Origin: JAPYWM01 sp964489015 | GTDB taxonomy: Bacteria > Bacteroidota > Bacteroidia > SpSt-205 | DNA: 54,273 bases | Direction of reading: 5' to 3' | NCBI GenBank assembly: GCA_964489015.1 | Contig: CAZAXD010000011.1 | Location: 1 to 54,273, forward strand | Shown: positions 53,005-54,273 of the stretch, in pieces | Numbering within the stretch: position 1 is the first letter of the stretch | Layout of the letters: the number at the start of each line of letters is the position of its first letter | Notes under the pieces: model-generated | Databases searched by the model: none | What the model was told of the DNA's origin: nothing | Seen by the model: the letters and a program-made list of their open reading frames with translations, nothing else | Position numbers and translations under genes: made by a program

Positions 53005-54267
53005 GCTTTTTGCGCTTAGCAGCAGGAAAGAGCACATTATTTAGAATCAGTCGGTAGCCTGGGGACGTGGGATACTTACTGACATCGGTCGGGGGCTCCT
53101 CGACAAAGTGCTGATAATCCTCGGGGTCGTGCCCCCCGTAAAAGGTCCAAAAACCCCGCCCCAAAGTCCCGTGAATGTAGCGCGCCTCCTGGATTTCCCG
53201 AAATTCTCCCATCACCACCACATTGGGCTTAAGCAGGTTAGGCTCAAAGCCCGTCGTCTGCCCGTAAAAACCCTTGATGGTCGTTTGATGGTTTTGACAA
53301 AGCATGGTTGGAATGGGGTCCCACTTAGCCGAAAACTCCCTTAGGGTAAAGAAATCCTCGCTTTCCCGCACAAAGCGGCGCCGATCGCCCGTGTCGATAT
53401 TGGAAAATTCGTAATTATAGGGATTGAGCACTAGGGTAAAGTCACGAAAAGCCATGCAGCTTTCGTAGCGAAGCTTGCTATTCGCTTGGGGATCAAGCGG
53501 CGTGCCGTCATAAATGTCACCTACAATGTCTAGCCCTTCCGCCGATAGGGCAATATCATACGTATCCGTAGCGGAGCACATGGCAAAAAGGAAGCCCCCC
53601 TGTATGACCCACTCTCGGAGCTTTTTCACTACCGCCAGCTTGAGATCTGCCACGCGCCCATACCCAAACCGCTTAGCCAGAGCCTGCGACTCCTGCACCA
53701 TTGCCTTGTACCAGGCCCTGTCCCGAAATGAGTAAAACTTGCCGTATTGCCCCGTAAAGTCCTCATGGTGGAGGTGTATCCAATCGTAGTCCTTTAGCTT
53801 GCCCGTCAAAACCTCCGCATCGTAAATCAGATCGTACGGAATCTCCGCATATAAAAGCACAAGCTGCACCGCATCATCCCAGGGCTCCGACGAGCTTGGC
53901 GCATACACAGCAATGCGGGGGGCCTTTTCCAAGCGAACTACGTCCATGTTTACCTCCGGCCTGGCAATCTGGGNNNNNNNNNNNNNNNNNNNNNNNNNNN
54001 NNNNNNNNNGCTGTACTCCGCCCCCGATAACTTTTCGTACACAATGCCCCGCCGCTGTAGCTGCAGCTCCACCCACCCCCCCACCGCCATAAATGCAAAA
54101 CTCCCACCCCGATAATTTAGCAGCCAATCCACCGGTATCTCCCGAGAAAGCAAATTGTAAACCAACCCATACGCCCGAAGGTGCTGCTGCTGCGCCTCAT
54201 CCATCGGGACCAGCACATACTGCGCCGCCGCTACCCCCAGCCCCAAAATCCACCCTATCAGCCGCAT
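52994..54267 (-). CDS. Conserved Bacteroidota exported protein often labelled asparagine synthetase B (interrupted by an assembly gap)
   Basis: Start ATG 54267 gives a signal peptide (MRLIGWILGLGVAAAQ) and the conserved opening VLVPMDEAQQQHLRAYGLVY and VDWLLNYRGGSFAF. After the N-run the protein continues with ARPEVNMDVVRLEKAPRIAVY, WDDAVQLVLLYAEIPYDLIYD, LHHEDFTGQYGKFY and a C-terminal FWTFYGGHDPEDYQH, to a Lys-rich end. Homologues in Bacteroidota are commonly annotated asparagine synthetase B, but I see no glutamine amidotransferase or ATP-pyrophosphatase motif. The real function is unknown. The frames on the two sides of the gap differ, so the gap length is wrong. It overlaps the convergent TPR gene by 11 bases. 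Confidence 0.8.
53974..54009. other. Assembly gap (36 N)
   Basis: A run of 36 undetermined bases inside a conserved gene. Keeping the reading frame needs a true length of 36 plus 1 (modulo 3), for example 34, 37 or 40. Confidence 0.95.
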
Positions 54268-54273
54268 CTCCCC

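Noticed and set aside
1..54273. CRISPR arrays, insertion sequences, phage genes or defence systems
   Set aside because: No regularly spaced repeats, transposase or integrase motifs, or defence-gene families were seen; the content is core metabolism and envelope genes.

Overview
This window reads as a chromosomal segment of a member of the Bacteroidota with roughly balanced GC content and very little non-coding DNA. The case rests on several lineage markers. There are TonB-dependent receptors with carboxypeptidase-regulatory-like N-termini, secreted proteins with type IX secretion (T9SS) sorting-domain-like C-termini, a cytophagalysin-type M43 protease, and the Bacteroidota families DUF1573, DUF2480 and DUF6580. 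The gene orders DUF1573-yajC-ybbR-coaE and purH-mreB-mreC-mreD-PBP2 are typical of the phylum. Start codons lack Shine-Dalgarno sequences and instead carry the Bacteroidota -7 promoter box TAnnTTTG directly upstream. No mobile element, CRISPR array, prophage or rRNA was seen. The only RNA gene found is tRNA-His(GTG).

Layout. 1-4353 (minus) is one open frame of about 1451 codons that runs off the left edge: a very large exported protein of unknown function. 4452-7075 holds an APC-type permease and a lipoprotein. 7086-10276 holds a vWA protein and an rRNA-methyltransferase-like enzyme, divergent from a flippase. 10303-18386 is a plus-strand run: thrS, a T9SS cargo, rseP, a TPR protein, adk, ribBA. 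mnmE (18288-19643) converges on and overlaps ribBA. 19716-20940 is a broken T9SS cargo gene. 21119-24980 is a TonB receptor divergent from a DUF6580 membrane protein and a YncE/DUF5074-like beta-propeller lipoprotein, a set that resembles cobalamin-uptake (BtuB/BtuG) loci. 25002-33137 is a long plus-strand run: an acetyltransferase, purH, mreBCD, PBP2, rimO and a hypothetical gene. 33124-40532 is a minus-strand block: paaN, rlpA, a YtxH-like protein, DUF1573, yajC, ybbR, coaE, corA, an M43 protease and sixA. folC (40573) diverges from paaN. 41857-45097 (minus) carries an FkbM methyltransferase, tRNA-His, DUF2480, an SPFH protein, a lipoprotein and a Fur-family regulator. 45164-48019 is a TonB receptor interrupted by one in-frame TGA. 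ettA (48082-49731) diverges from a split transketolase, folK and a TPR lipoprotein. A conserved Bacteroidota protein often labelled asparagine synthetase B closes the window and is interrupted by a run of N.

The most striking property is transcriptional. In about two dozen cases the TAnnTTTG box ends only 3-9 bases before the start codon, which predicts leaderless mRNAs. Using the box as a guide moves several starts downstream of the longest open frame. Many boxes lie inside the end of the preceding gene, and three divergent gene pairs share only 40-42 bp between start codons. tRNA-His has the same box, and a DUF2480 gene starts two bases after the tRNA's 3' end. All functional statements are from reading the sequence; no database search was run.
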